From NCBI GenBank assembly GCA_037446355.1, contig JBBIIT010000086.1, positions 1 through 9,558 on the forward strand: a stretch of 9,558 bases of DNA, written 5' to 3'. Positions 1 through 6,432 of this stretch are shown piece by piece. Position numbers and translations under genes: made by a program. The number at the start of each line of letters is the position of its first letter. The first letter of the stretch is position 1. Under the pieces are notes generated by a model that worked only from the letters and a program-made list of their open reading frames with translations, did not search any database and was not told the origin of the DNA. The DNA comes from Roseiarcus sp037446355 (GTDB lineage Bacteria > Pseudomonadota > Alphaproteobacteria > Rhizobiales > Beijerinckiaceae).

Positions 1-1
1 C

Positions 2-436
2 TGGCGCGCCGCAGCGCTCGGCGCCAGCGCGATCGCGGCGATGCTCGCGGTCGGGATCGTATTCCGCGAAGCTTTGCGCGAGGCGCCGCCGCGCGAATTC
101 GTCGCCATCCTTCAGAAGGGTCCGGACGCCCCCGCCTTCGCGGTTTCGGTCAATCTCGAAACGCGCCAATTGGTCGTTCGCCCCGTGGCCGCGCCGGCCC
201 CGACGGGCAAGTCATACGAATTGTGGATCATCGCCGCCAAACTGGGCGCGCCGCGATCGCTCGGCGTCATCGACGCGGCGGCGATCACGCGCGCCAACCG
301 ACTCGCCGCCTACGACCCGGCGACCGTGCAGGAAGCGACTTACGCGGTGACGGTGGAGCCCCTCGGCGGCTCGCCCGACGGCAAACCCTCGGGTCCGCCT
401 GTCTTCGTCGGCAAACTCATTCCGGTCGATCCGTGA
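2..436 (+). CDS. Anti-sigma factor, RskA C-terminal domain (5' truncated)
   Basis: The reading frame is open to the left edge, so the N-terminal part, presumably a cytoplasmic sigma-binding/zinc-finger region, lies outside the window. The visible 144 residues start with a hydrophobic Ala/Leu/Ile/Val stretch (roughly visible residues 4-21, ending GIVF) that fits one transmembrane helix. An extracytoplasmic domain of about 120 residues follows. Two signatures of the RskA (anti-sigma-K) domain can be seen: the YELWII strand after a PTGKS turn, and near the C-terminus VTVEPLGGSPDGKPSGPP followed by VFVGKL. Known members are membrane proteins that sequester an ECF sigma factor until proteolysis releases it. 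I infer that the cognate sigma gene lies just upstream, outside the window. The stop codon at 434-436 overlaps the GTG start of the COG0523 GTPase gene. The in-frame ATG at 41 falls inside the membrane helix and is not a real start. The family call is fairly secure; the identity of the sigma factor is unknown. Confidence 0.82.
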   Translation, partial: WRAAALGASAIAAMLAVGIVFREALREAPPREFVAILQKGPDAPAFAVSVNLETRQLVVRPVAAPAPTGKSYELWIIAAKLGAPRSLGVIDAAAITRANRLAAYDPATVQEATYAVTVEPLGGSPDGKPSGPPVFVGKLIPVDP

Positions 437-1476
437 GCGCAAAGGCGCCCCTGCCGCTGCACGTCGTCACCGGCTTTCTCGGCGCGGGCAAGACGACGCT
501 GATCAACCGCCTGCTGCGCGCGCCTGAACTCGAAGGCGCGCTGGTCGTGGTCAATGAATTCGGCGAGGTCGGTCTCGACCACCTGCTCTACGAGAGGATC
601 GCCGACGATGTCGTGCTGATCGCCGGCGGGTGCCTTTGTTGTCAGGTGCGGGGCGATCTCGTCGATGCGTTGCACGATCTGCTGGATCGACGCGATTCCG
701 GCGCGCTGACGCCGTTCACGCGCATCGTGCTGGAGACGAGCGGTCTTGCCGACCCCGCGCCGATCCTTCACACGCTGATCGCCGATCCCGTTCTGGCGCG
801 GCGCCTCCGCCTCGCGGGCGTGACGACGCTCGTCGACGCCCGCAACGGCGCCTCTACGCTGGAGCGTCACGGCGAAGCGCGCCGTCAGATCGCGCTCGCC
901 GACCGGATGCTGCTAAGCAAGAGCGATCTTGTCGCCGATCCGACAGCCATGGCGCGCCTTCGAGCCTCGCTCGCCGATCTCAACCCCGCCGCGCCCATCC
1001 TCGACCTCACACGCGAACCGTTCGGGGCGCGCGAATTTCTCGCTCCGGCGTCCGAAGCGGCGCCGCGCCCGCGAGCCTCCCGCATGTCCGCACATGGGGC
1101 TTCGGCGCGCGCGCAGGCATTCACGACCGCGACGCCGATCGAGGCGCACGCGCTCAGCCATTTTCTCGATCTCGTGCAGCGCTTCGCCGGGCCGAGACTG
1201 CTGCGCGTCAAGGGCCTCGTCGCGACGCGCGAGGCGCCCGAAAACCCCTGGCTGATTCAGGGAGCGCAACACGCGATGCACCCGCCCGAGCGTTTGCCCG
1301 CGTGGCCCGACGCGCGGCGCGAGACGAGACTTGTCGTCATTACCGACGGCATCGCGGCCGAGACGATCGAAAGCCTTTGGCGCGCGCTGATCGGCGCGCC
1401 GGAAATCGACCGCGCCGATCTCGCCGCGCTCGCCGACAATCCGCTCGCGCCGCGTCGCGGCGGGCTGCTCGGCTGA
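433..1476 (+). CDS. COG0523/CobW-family GTP-binding protein (putative metallochaperone)
   Basis: This 347-residue G3E-family GTPase starts with GTG at 433. That start places the Walker A motif, G-F-L-G-A-G-K-T-T, at residues 14-22, where the family has it. An open frame extends further upstream but lies inside the anti-sigma gene. Further motifs are the metal-binding GCLCC motif (C67, C69, C70), the E101-T-S-G-L-A-D-P segment, and SKSD at 162-165 in place of the usual base-recognising NKxD. A CobW C-terminal domain occupies roughly residues 240-345. COG0523 proteins are GTP-driven metal chaperones, often for zinc and sometimes cobalt or iron; the metal cannot be read from the sequence. The His-rich linker found in several zinc-related members is absent. 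The 4-bp GTGA overlap with the anti-sigma gene suggests translational coupling. True CobW (cobalamin synthesis) is less likely because no cobalamin genes are nearby. Confidence 0.88.
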   Translation: MSAKAPLPLHVVTGFLGAGKTTLINRLLRAPELEGALVVVNEFGEVGLDHLLYERIADDVVLIAGGCLCCQVRGDLVDALHDLLDRRDSGALTPFTRIVLETSGLADPAPILHTLIADPVLARRLRLAGVTTLVDARNGASTLERHGEARRQIALADRMLLSKSDLVADPTAMARLRASLADLNPAAPILDLTREPFGAREFLAPASEAAPRPRASRMSAHGASARAQAFTTATPIEAHALSHFLDLVQRFAGPRLLRVKGLVATREAPENPWLIQGAQHAMHPPERLPAWPDARRETRLVVITDGIAAETIESLWRALIGAPEIDRADLAALADNPLAPRRGGLLG

Positions 1477-1494
1477 AGAGGCTCCGGCGCAGCC

Positions 1495-1523
1495 TTGTCA
1501 TTTCGGGAAATTCGTATCTTCAT
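1495..1523 (+). promoter_or_regulatory. Possible promoter of the acyl-CoA synthetase gene
   Basis: The 88-bp gap between the GTPase and synthetase genes contains TTGTCA (1495-1500, five of six bases of the -35 consensus). Seventeen bases later comes CTTCAT (1518-1523), a poor -10 element. TATCTT at 1515-1520 matches -10 better but leaves only a 14-base spacer. The AT content rises locally here. The gap may instead be just an intra-operon leader, so this is a weak call. Confidence 0.22.
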
Positions 1524-1558
1524 CGCCATTGCGATTCGACGGGCCGACGAGAGGGCGC

Positions 1559-1572
1559 GCCAGCATGCTGGC
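1559..1572 (+). repeat. 14-bp perfect palindrome centred on the synthetase start codon
   Basis: GCCAGCATGCTGGC equals its own reverse complement, and the ATG at 1565-1567 lies in its centre. In RNA it can fold as a 5-bp GCCAG/CTGGC stem with CATG as a four-base loop that holds the start codon. The Shine-Dalgarno-like GAGAGGG (1549-1555) lies outside the stem. The palindrome is certain from the sequence; any regulatory role is a guess. Confidence 0.6.
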
Positions 1573-3361
1573 TCGGATAAAAAGTGAAGTCGCCTATGCG
1601 CTGGGCATTCGGCGCGTGCTCGCGGCGACCAGGAGCGTGACGGCCGCGCCGACCAAGACGCTCTCCGATTATCTCGAGCGATGGGCGCGCGATTTCGGCG
1701 ACCGCCCGGCGCTCACCAGCGAACGGGAGTCGTTGACCTATCGTGAGCTGGATTCGCGCGCCAATCGCTATGCGCGCTGGGCGCGCGGACAAGGGCTCGT
1801 CAAAGGCGACGTCGTCGCCTTGATGATGCCGAACCGGCCGGAATATCTGGCGGTATGGCTCGGCCTCGCGCGCGCGGGGATCGCCACCGCCCTCGTCAAC
1901 ACCAATCTCAGCGGCGCCTCGCTGGTCCACAGTCTCGACGTGGTTGGAGCTAAGCGGGCGATTGTCGAGGCCGCGTTGGCGCCGGCGTTCGTCGCCGCGC
2001 TTGCCGACAGCCCCGGCCCGGCGCTGCATGTCCACGGCGCATCTTCGGTCGAGGCGCCGCGCGTCGACCTTGAAATCGCCGCGCTTTCGGAATCGGCCCT
2101 CGCGCCGCAGGACCGACCGGCGCTCACAATCGACGACGCGGCGCTCTACATCTACACTTCCGGTACGACCGGGCTGCCCAAGGCCGCACGCATCACCCAT
2201 TCGCGCGCCTTGCGGCTGATGCTCGGCATTTCCGCGGCGATGAGCGCGCGCTCCGACGATCGCATGTATCTGTGCCTGCCGATGTATCACACCAACGGCG
2301 GCCTGCTCGGTCCGGGCTCGGTGCTGGCGGTCGGCGGCTCGTGTTTCATTCGCGAACGCTTTTCGGCGAGTGAATTCTGGCGGGACGCCGCCGTGCATCG
2401 CTCCACCTTGTTCGTCTATATCGGCGAGCTCTGCCGCTATCTGCTCAATACGCCGCCTGGACCCAGCGATCGCGCGCATAGAATTCGCCTCTGCGTCGGC
2501 AACGGTCTGCGGCCCGATATATTCGCTTCGTTTCAGCAGCGTTTCGACGTCGCCAAAGTGCTCGAATTCTATGGCGCCACCGAAGGCAATGCGGTGCTGC
2601 TCAATTTCGACTCGCGCCCTGGCGCCGTCGGCCGCCTGCCCAGTTGGGCCGCCTCGCGCTTTCCCGCCAAGCTCGCCGCTTATGACGTCTCCAGCGAAGC
2701 GCACCGGCGAGACGCCAGGGGCTTCTGCATAGAATGCGGACCGGACGAGGTCGGTGAATTATTGGGCGAGATTCGCGACGATCCTAGCCTTCCGGCGGCG
2801 CGCTTCGATGGCTACGCCGACGCCAAGGCGACGCAATCGAAAATCCTGCGCGGAGTGTTCAAGCCCGGCGACGCGTGGTTCCGCACCGGCGATCTCCTGA
2901 AGCGCGACGCCCTCGGTTATTACTATTTCGTCGACCGCATCGGCGACACATTTCGCTGGAAAGGCGAAAATGTCTCGACCACCGAAGTCGCCGAGGCGAT
3001 CTCCCAATTTCCAGGCGTCGAGGAGGCCACCGTCTATGGCGTCGCCGTGCCCAACCATGACGGTCGCGCCGGCATGGCGGCGCTGGTCGTTACGTCGCTC
3101 GTGGAATTCGACCTCGCGGGGCTGCGCGAACACATCGCCCAAAGCCTGCCCGCCTATGCTCGCCCGTGTTTTCTGAGGTTTCGCGCCCATCTCGACGTCA
3201 CCGGCACCTTCAAGCCGAAGAAAATGGATCTGGTCGCCGAAGGTTTCGATTTCCGCCGTATCGACGAGCCGCTTTATTTCGACGATCGCATCGCGAGAGC
3301 CTATCGCCGCGCGGACGCCGATCTCCTCGCGGGCCTCGCCGACGGGACAATAAAACTTTGA
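1565..3361 (+). CDS. Long/very-long-chain acyl-CoA synthetase, FATP (SLC27) type
   Basis: This 598-residue ANL-superfamily enzyme activates a fatty acid with ATP to an acyl-adenylate and then the CoA thioester. The motifs appear in order: the P-loop YTSGTTG at 197-203, EFYGATEGN at 334-342, RTGD at 440-443, and DRIGDTFRWKGENVST from 457 to 472, which is characteristic of the FATP/very-long-chain synthetase branch. Near the C-terminus TGTFKPKK (546-553) carries K550, matching the conserved lysine that works in the adenylation step. About 600 residues is normal for this branch. ATG 1565 is chosen over the in-frame TTG at 1529 because GAGAGGG ends 9 bases before it and the protein then starts at the usual position. 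Some homologues act at the membrane in fatty-acid uptake, but I see no clear transmembrane helix. The stop overlaps the next gene, an acyltransferase, suggesting a joint role. The chain length of the substrate is unknown. Confidence 0.92.
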   Translation: MLARIKSEVAYALGIRRVLAATRSVTAAPTKTLSDYLERWARDFGDRPALTSERESLTYRELDSRANRYARWARGQGLVKGDVVALMMPNRPEYLAVWLGLARAGIATALVNTNLSGASLVHSLDVVGAKRAIVEAALAPAFVAALADSPGPALHVHGASSVEAPRVDLEIAALSESALAPQDRPALTIDDAALYIYTSGTTGLPKAARITHSRALRLMLGISAAMSARSDDRMYLCLPMYHTNGGLLGPGSVLAVGGSCFIRERFSASEFWRDAAVHRSTLFVYIGELCRYLLNTPPGPSDRAHRIRLCVGNGLRPDIFASFQQRFDVAKVLEFYGATEGNAVLLNFDSRPGAVGRLPSWAASRFPAKLAAYDVSSEAHRRDARGFCIECGPDEVGELLGEIRDDPSLPAARFDGYADAKATQSKILRGVFKPGDAWFRTGDLLKRDALGYYYFVDRIGDTFRWKGENVSTTEVAEAISQFPGVEEATVYGVAVPNHDGRAGMAALVVTSLVEFDLAGLREHIAQSLPAYARPCFLRFRAHLDVTGTFKPKKMDLVAEGFDFRRIDEPLYFDDRIARAYRRADADLLAGLADGTIKL

Positions 3362-4482
3362 CTACAGGGGCGCCGTTCGCCGAGTTCGCGTCGCTCGACG
3401 AACTCGCGCGGCGCGAGGCCGAATGGGCCGCGCTTGGCGAGCGCGCGCTCGAAAGCAATGTTTTCGCCCAAAGCGCCTTCCTTCTGCCGGCGCTCAAACA
3501 TCTCGCTCCCGCTCGTCTTCAACCGCTGCTTATTTGGCGTGACGAGGCGCGAAGCGCGCTGATCGGCCTGATCGCGCTGGCTCCGCTGCGCTTCGGATTT
3601 GGACTCGCGCGCGCATGGCGGTCCGAGCAAGCGGCGCTCGCGGCTGCAATGTTCGACCGCGAGGCTGCTGCGGAGGCGCTCGCGGCGACGTTGGCGTGGC
3701 TGCGACGCGAGCGCCCGAACGTGACGGGGCTCGTCCTGCCGGACGTCGAGCCGGCCGGCGATCTGGCGCGCGCGATCGAAGCGGTCGCGGCGAGCGGCGG
3801 ACTGCGATTGGAGCGCGTGCGCCCGCGCCGCCGCGCCGCGCTTCGCTTCAGCGCTCAAGCGAACGCGGACGGCGCCGACAAGAAGCGGCGCAAGGAATGG
3901 GCGCGCCAGGCGCGCCGGCTCGCCGAGCGGGGAAGATTGGAGACGCGCGCCCTCGACGACGAGGGGGGAGTGGCGCGATTTCTGGCGCTGGAGGCGCAGG
4001 GCTGGAAGGGCGCGCGCGGCACGGCGCTGGGCGCCGATCCCGCTCGCGACGCGTTCGCGCGCGAAGCGCTTGCCGCGTTTCAGCGACGAGGCCAATTGCG
4101 CGTTGAGGAGATCACGCTCGACGACGCGCCCGTCGCAATGGGAATCGCGCTGGTGAGCGGCCGGCGCGCCTTCTACTGGAAGACCGCCTACGATGAAGCC
4201 TTCGCGGAATATTCGCCGGGCGTGCAGGTTACGCGCGCGCTCGGCGCAAGGCTCGCATCCGAACCTGCGCTAGAACTTGTCGATTCCTGCGCGATCTCGG
4301 ATCATCCGATGATCGATGGGGTCTGGCGCGACCGGCTCGACCTCGCGGATTTCGCGCTCGCAGCCGCCCCTGGCGCAGGCGCAAGTCTCGGGCGCTGGCT
4401 CGCGATCGAGGGCGCCTACGCGTCCGCGCGCGAGGCGGCCAAGCGCCGGATCAACCACGCGCTCGGGCGCGCGCGCACGTGA
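3358..4482 (+). CDS. GNAT-family acyltransferase, BioF2-like (Acetyltransf_6) domain
   Basis: This 374-residue protein is assigned a TTG start at 3358, whose TTGA overlaps the synthetase stop. No ATG or better start lies near the N-terminus, and the family-like segment beginning FASLDELARREAEW starts about ten residues in. A GGGA stretch at 3344-3347 could serve as a weak ribosome site. The C-terminal half resembles the BioF2-like/FemAB-related GNAT fold: a basic KKRRKEW (175-181) opens the domain, EAQGWKG (W216) is the most recognisable family motif, and the following strands include RAFYWKTAYDE and a YSPGVQ segment. The N-terminal half, around residues 85-110, is Ala-rich and I could not match a family motif in it. 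Members transfer acyl or aminoacyl groups and are often linked to polysaccharide or lipid synthesis; the substrate here is unknown. Coupling to an acyl-CoA synthetase suggests a longer-chain acyl donor, which is an inference. The domain call is good; the start is moderately certain. Confidence 0.78.
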   Translation: MTTGAPFAEFASLDELARREAEWAALGERALESNVFAQSAFLLPALKHLAPARLQPLLIWRDEARSALIGLIALAPLRFGFGLARAWRSEQAALAAAMFDREAAAEALAATLAWLRRERPNVTGLVLPDVEPAGDLARAIEAVAASGGLRLERVRPRRRAALRFSAQANADGADKKRRKEWARQARRLAERGRLETRALDDEGGVARFLALEAQGWKGARGTALGADPARDAFAREALAAFQRRGQLRVEEITLDDAPVAMGIALVSGRRAFYWKTAYDEAFAEYSPGVQVTRALGARLASEPALELVDSCAISDHPMIDGVWRDRLDLADFALAAAPGAGASLGRWLAIEGAYASAREAAKRRINHALGRART

Positions 4483-4522
4483 CCGGCGAGCTAAAACCGA
4501 AACTGGCTGCAAGGAGCCGCCC

Positions 4523-4813
4523 ATGATGCGATCCATCCGCCTTTGCGCGATTCTACTGATCCTGGCGGCGCTTCCTGCGCGCGCCGCGCCGGCGCTCGAC
4601 ATGGCGACGTTCACTTGCGACGATTGGCTCGACGCCACCGAGGACGACCAGGACATGATGCTGGTGTGGCTGCGCGGATACCTCGCCGGTCGATCGGGCG
4701 CGAGCCTCTATAATGCCGACGCGCTGCGCGCCGATCGCGCCGCAATGATGGGCTTCTGCCGCGCGCATGGGTCGATGGGCCTCGTCAGCGCGATCAGCCA
4801 GATCAATCACTGA
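4523..4813 (+). CDS. HdeA/HdeB-family small periplasmic protein
   Basis: This 96-residue exported protein starts with ATG at 4523; a second ATG follows at once at 4526. AAGGAG at 4511-4516 lies 6 and 9 bases before them, so either could be used. A signal peptide is clear: R3/R6, a hydrophobic core at about 8-17 and a likely cleavage after ARA (residue 21). The mature part carries FTCDDW with C32, a central WLRGYLAG segment and FCRAHGS with C79. The two cysteines are 47 residues apart, close to the spacing that forms the single disulfide of HdeA. Enterobacterial HdeA is an ATP-independent periplasmic acid-stress chaperone. Many alphaproteobacterial relatives are uncharacterised, so acid protection is plausible, not shown. 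The gene sits 40 bases after the acyltransferase and may be the last of that transcript or have its own promoter, though I see no convincing one. Confidence 0.82.
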   Translation: MMRSIRLCAILLILAALPARAAPALDMATFTCDDWLDATEDDQDMMLVWLRGYLAGRSGASLYNADALRADRAAMMGFCRAHGSMGLVSAISQINH

Positions 4814-4826
4814 ATCGCCTCGCCGA

Positions 4827-5522
4827 TCAGCGCGACCGATTCCCGAGCGCCTGCGCAAGGAAGAGACCGCCGTGGCGAAGCCCGCCGCCGTCGATGCCAT
4901 GCCCGACGCCCATCGAAAGATGCCACTGGCACGGGATTTCAGCGGCGGCGAAAGCGTTGGCGGCGATGAACATCGCATCGACCGGAATCAGCGGATCTTG
5001 ATCGCCGTGGACGAGCAGGATCGCCGGCGGCTCGCCGCGCGCGTCGCGCGCCCTCGCTTCGCCTAGGCGCTCGGCGCCGACCAGCAGCCCCGAATAGCCG
5101 AGGATCGCGGCCGGCGCCCTGGCGCGCCGCAGCCCGACGTGCATCGCCATCATCGCGCCCTGGCTGAAACCAACCAGAGCCAGCCGCGATTCGTCGAGGC
5201 CGAGGCGCACGAGTTCCTCGTCGAGAAAGGCGTCGATGCCGGGCCGTGCGGCGTTAACGCCGCGCCAGCGATCCTCTGCGCCGCGCGGATCGTCCGGCGG
5301 ACTGGCGCTGAGCGCGAACCACTGGCGCCCCATCGGCGAGGCGGCGCAGCGCTCGGGCGCGTGCGGCGATACGAAGGCCGTGTCGGGCAGGATTTCGCGC
5401 CATTGCTGGCCAATCTCGATCAAGTCGTTTCCGTCTGCGCCATAACCGTGCAGGAAAACGACGAGCCGCCGAGCGCGCCCGCTCTTGGCGTCGATGCGGG
5501 GGCCGGTCAACTTCACGGTCAT
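4827..5522 (-). CDS. Alpha/beta-hydrolase, phospholipase/carboxylesterase family (COG0400-like)
   Basis: This 231-residue serine hydrolase belongs to the small cytosolic carboxylesterase/acyl-protein-thioesterase group (YpfH-like). The oxyanion-hole region FLHGYGADGND is at 23-33, the nucleophile elbow GFSQG has S120, HGDQDPLIP supplies D176 and GVGHGID supplies H208, so the catalytic triad is complete in the expected order. There is no signal peptide. The ATG at 5522 (reverse strand) is supported by GGAG (complement of 5528-5531) five bases upstream. It follows the alkA-like gene by 30 bp on the same strand and is probably co-transcribed with it. Its 3' end faces the HdeA-family gene with 13 bp between. 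Family members hydrolyse short acyl esters, lysophospholipids or protein thioesters; the true substrate cannot be told from sequence. Confidence 0.9.
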   Translation of the reverse strand: MTVKLTGPRIDAKSGRARRLVVFLHGYGADGNDLIEIGQQWREILPDTAFVSPHAPERCAASPMGRQWFALSASPPDDPRGAEDRWRGVNAARPGIDAFLDEELVRLGLDESRLALVGFSQGAMMAMHVGLRRARAPAAILGYSGLLVGAERLGEARARDARGEPPAILLVHGDQDPLIPVDAMFIAANAFAAAEIPCQWHLSMGVGHGIDGGGLRHGGLFLAQALGNRSR

Positions 5523-5552
5523 GGGAACTCCGGGGCAAGCCTCGATCGCGGT

Positions 5553-6401
5553 CTAACCCGAAGCGTTCGCCAACGCCATTCCCGAACGCTGCTTCACCTC
5601 GCGATAAAACGCCCACAACATGCGCGCGGCGACGCCGCGAAACGGTCGCCAACGCTCGGCGATCGCTTCCAGCTTGCGCGCGTCGGGGCGTTTCTTGAGA
5701 CCGAGCGCCAGACGCGCGGCTTCCTGCAACGCGAGATCGCCTTGCGGGAACGCGTCGGGATGTCCGAGGCAGAAAAGCAGGAAGATGTCGGCGGTCCACG
5801 GGCCAACGCCGCTGACGCGCACCAAAGCCTCATGCGCCTCGGGCGCGGAGAGCGCGCCGAGCGCCGCGAAATCGAGCCCCTCCTCGCTCACCGCTTTCGC
5901 GAGCGCGCGCAGAGCGCGGATTTTTGGGCTCGACAGGCCGCACCCGCGCAGCGCCTCGTCGTCGACGGCGTTGACGCTTCGCGCTTCGAGCGGCGCGAGC
6001 CGGGCCTCCAACCGGCCGAAGATCGCATTGGCGCTGGCGACGGAAACCTGCTGCGAGACGATGATCGCCGCCAGGCCCGAAAAACCCGGCTCACGGCGAC
6101 GCAACGGCGGCGGCCCGCCGATCTCGATCATGCGCGCGACGATCTCGGGATCGATCTCCAAGAGCCGCCGCGTCGCCTGCGCGAGCGCCGCCTCGCAGTC
6201 GATCAGAGGCGCGATCTCATACCGTTTCTCGACCAGCTTTGGCGCGGCGCGCCTGCGTCTGGGTCTGGCGGCGAGCTTCCTTTCCGGCGCGGCCTTTTCG
6301 CGTTTGGACATGGACGTCCTTGCCCTGCGCTTCTTCGGCTTCGCCGCCGCCTTGGCTCGCGCCTTGCCGACGCCGGCCTTTCTTGAAACCTTGTCGGTCA
6401 C
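5553..6401 (-). CDS. alkA: DNA-3-methyladenine glycosylase II (AlkA-type, HhH-GPD)
   Basis: This 282-residue base-excision repair glycosylase removes alkylated purines from DNA by cutting the N-glycosidic bond. The helix-hairpin-helix is at about 193-205 with GVGPWTAD. The catalytic aspartate is D222 in FPQGDLALQ, in the position typical of the HhH-GPD superfamily. An IIVSQQVS segment (113-120) marks the start of the glycosylase core. I see no Fe-S cysteine cluster, which argues against the MutY/Nth branch. The GTG at 6401 has a strong GGAGGG six bases upstream; the ATG at 6311 (residue 31) has AAGGA five bases upstream and is a credible alternative giving 252 residues. Residues 1-56 are almost wholly Lys, Arg, Ala and Pro and are probably a disordered, DNA-binding tail. 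The gene is divergent from gluQRS (31 bp) and upstream of the hydrolase gene. I see no Ada-like regulator in the window. Confidence 0.88.
   Translation of the reverse strand: MTDKVSRKAGVGKARAKAAAKPKKRRARTSMSKREKAAPERKLAARPRRRRAAPKLVEKRYEIAPLIDCEAALAQATRRLLEIDPEIVARMIEIGGPPPLRRREPGFSGLAAIIVSQQVSVASANAIFGRLEARLAPLEARSVNAVDDEALRGCGLSSPKIRALRALAKAVSEEGLDFAALGALSAPEAHEALVRVSGVGPWTADIFLLFCLGHPDAFPQGDLALQEAARLALGLKKRPDARKLEAIAERWRPFRGVAARMLWAFYREVKQRSGMALANASG
6317..6321 (-). promoter_or_regulatory. Internal ribosome-binding site supporting an alternative alkA start
   Basis: The reverse strand reads AAGGA here, five bases before the in-frame ATG at 6311-6309. The spacing is good, so translation could also begin at residue 31 and remove about half of the basic tail. 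It may equally be a chance match within Lys/Arg codons. Confidence 0.35.
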
Positions 6402-6407
6402 GATTCG

Positions 6408-6413
6408 CCCTCC
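6408..6413 (-). promoter_or_regulatory. Shine-Dalgarno of alkA, facing that of gluQRS
   Basis: The reverse strand reads GGAGGG six bases before the GTG at 6401-6399, close to ideal, and it decides the upstream start. Two bases away, the + strand carries GGAG (6416-6419) for gluQRS, 13 bases before its ATG. The two sites sit head to head inside a 31-bp intergenic space. Confidence 0.65.
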
Positions 6414-6432
6414 CCGGAGCTTATCCCTGCCG

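Noticed and set aside
630..1580. Second + strand frame within the COG0523 gene
   Set aside because: Arg-rich shadow frame; the Walker A, GCLCC and SKSD motifs lie in the other frame.
1520..2704. Long open frame on the - strand opposite the acyl-CoA synthetase gene
   Set aside because: Arg/Gly/Ala-rich product with no recognisable domain, fully antisense to a gene with clear motifs. Long antisense frames are expected at this GC content.
4483..4522. AT-richer patch (TAAAAC at 4492-4497) as a -10 box for the HdeA-family gene
   Set aside because: No acceptable -35 at a suitable distance, and co-transcription with the upstream acyltransferase gene explains the arrangement.
1..5133. Fifteen-base match CTGGCGCGCCGCAGC at 1-15 and 5119-5133, and many GGCGCGCC sites
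   Set aside because: Common words in GC-rich coding sequence, in unrelated proteins, with no longer flanking similarity.
5139..6386. Long open frame on the + strand opposite the hydrolase and alkA genes
   Set aside because: It crosses two genes with complete catalytic motifs and the spacer between them, and its product is low-complexity and Arg-rich. It is a mirror of - strand codon usage.
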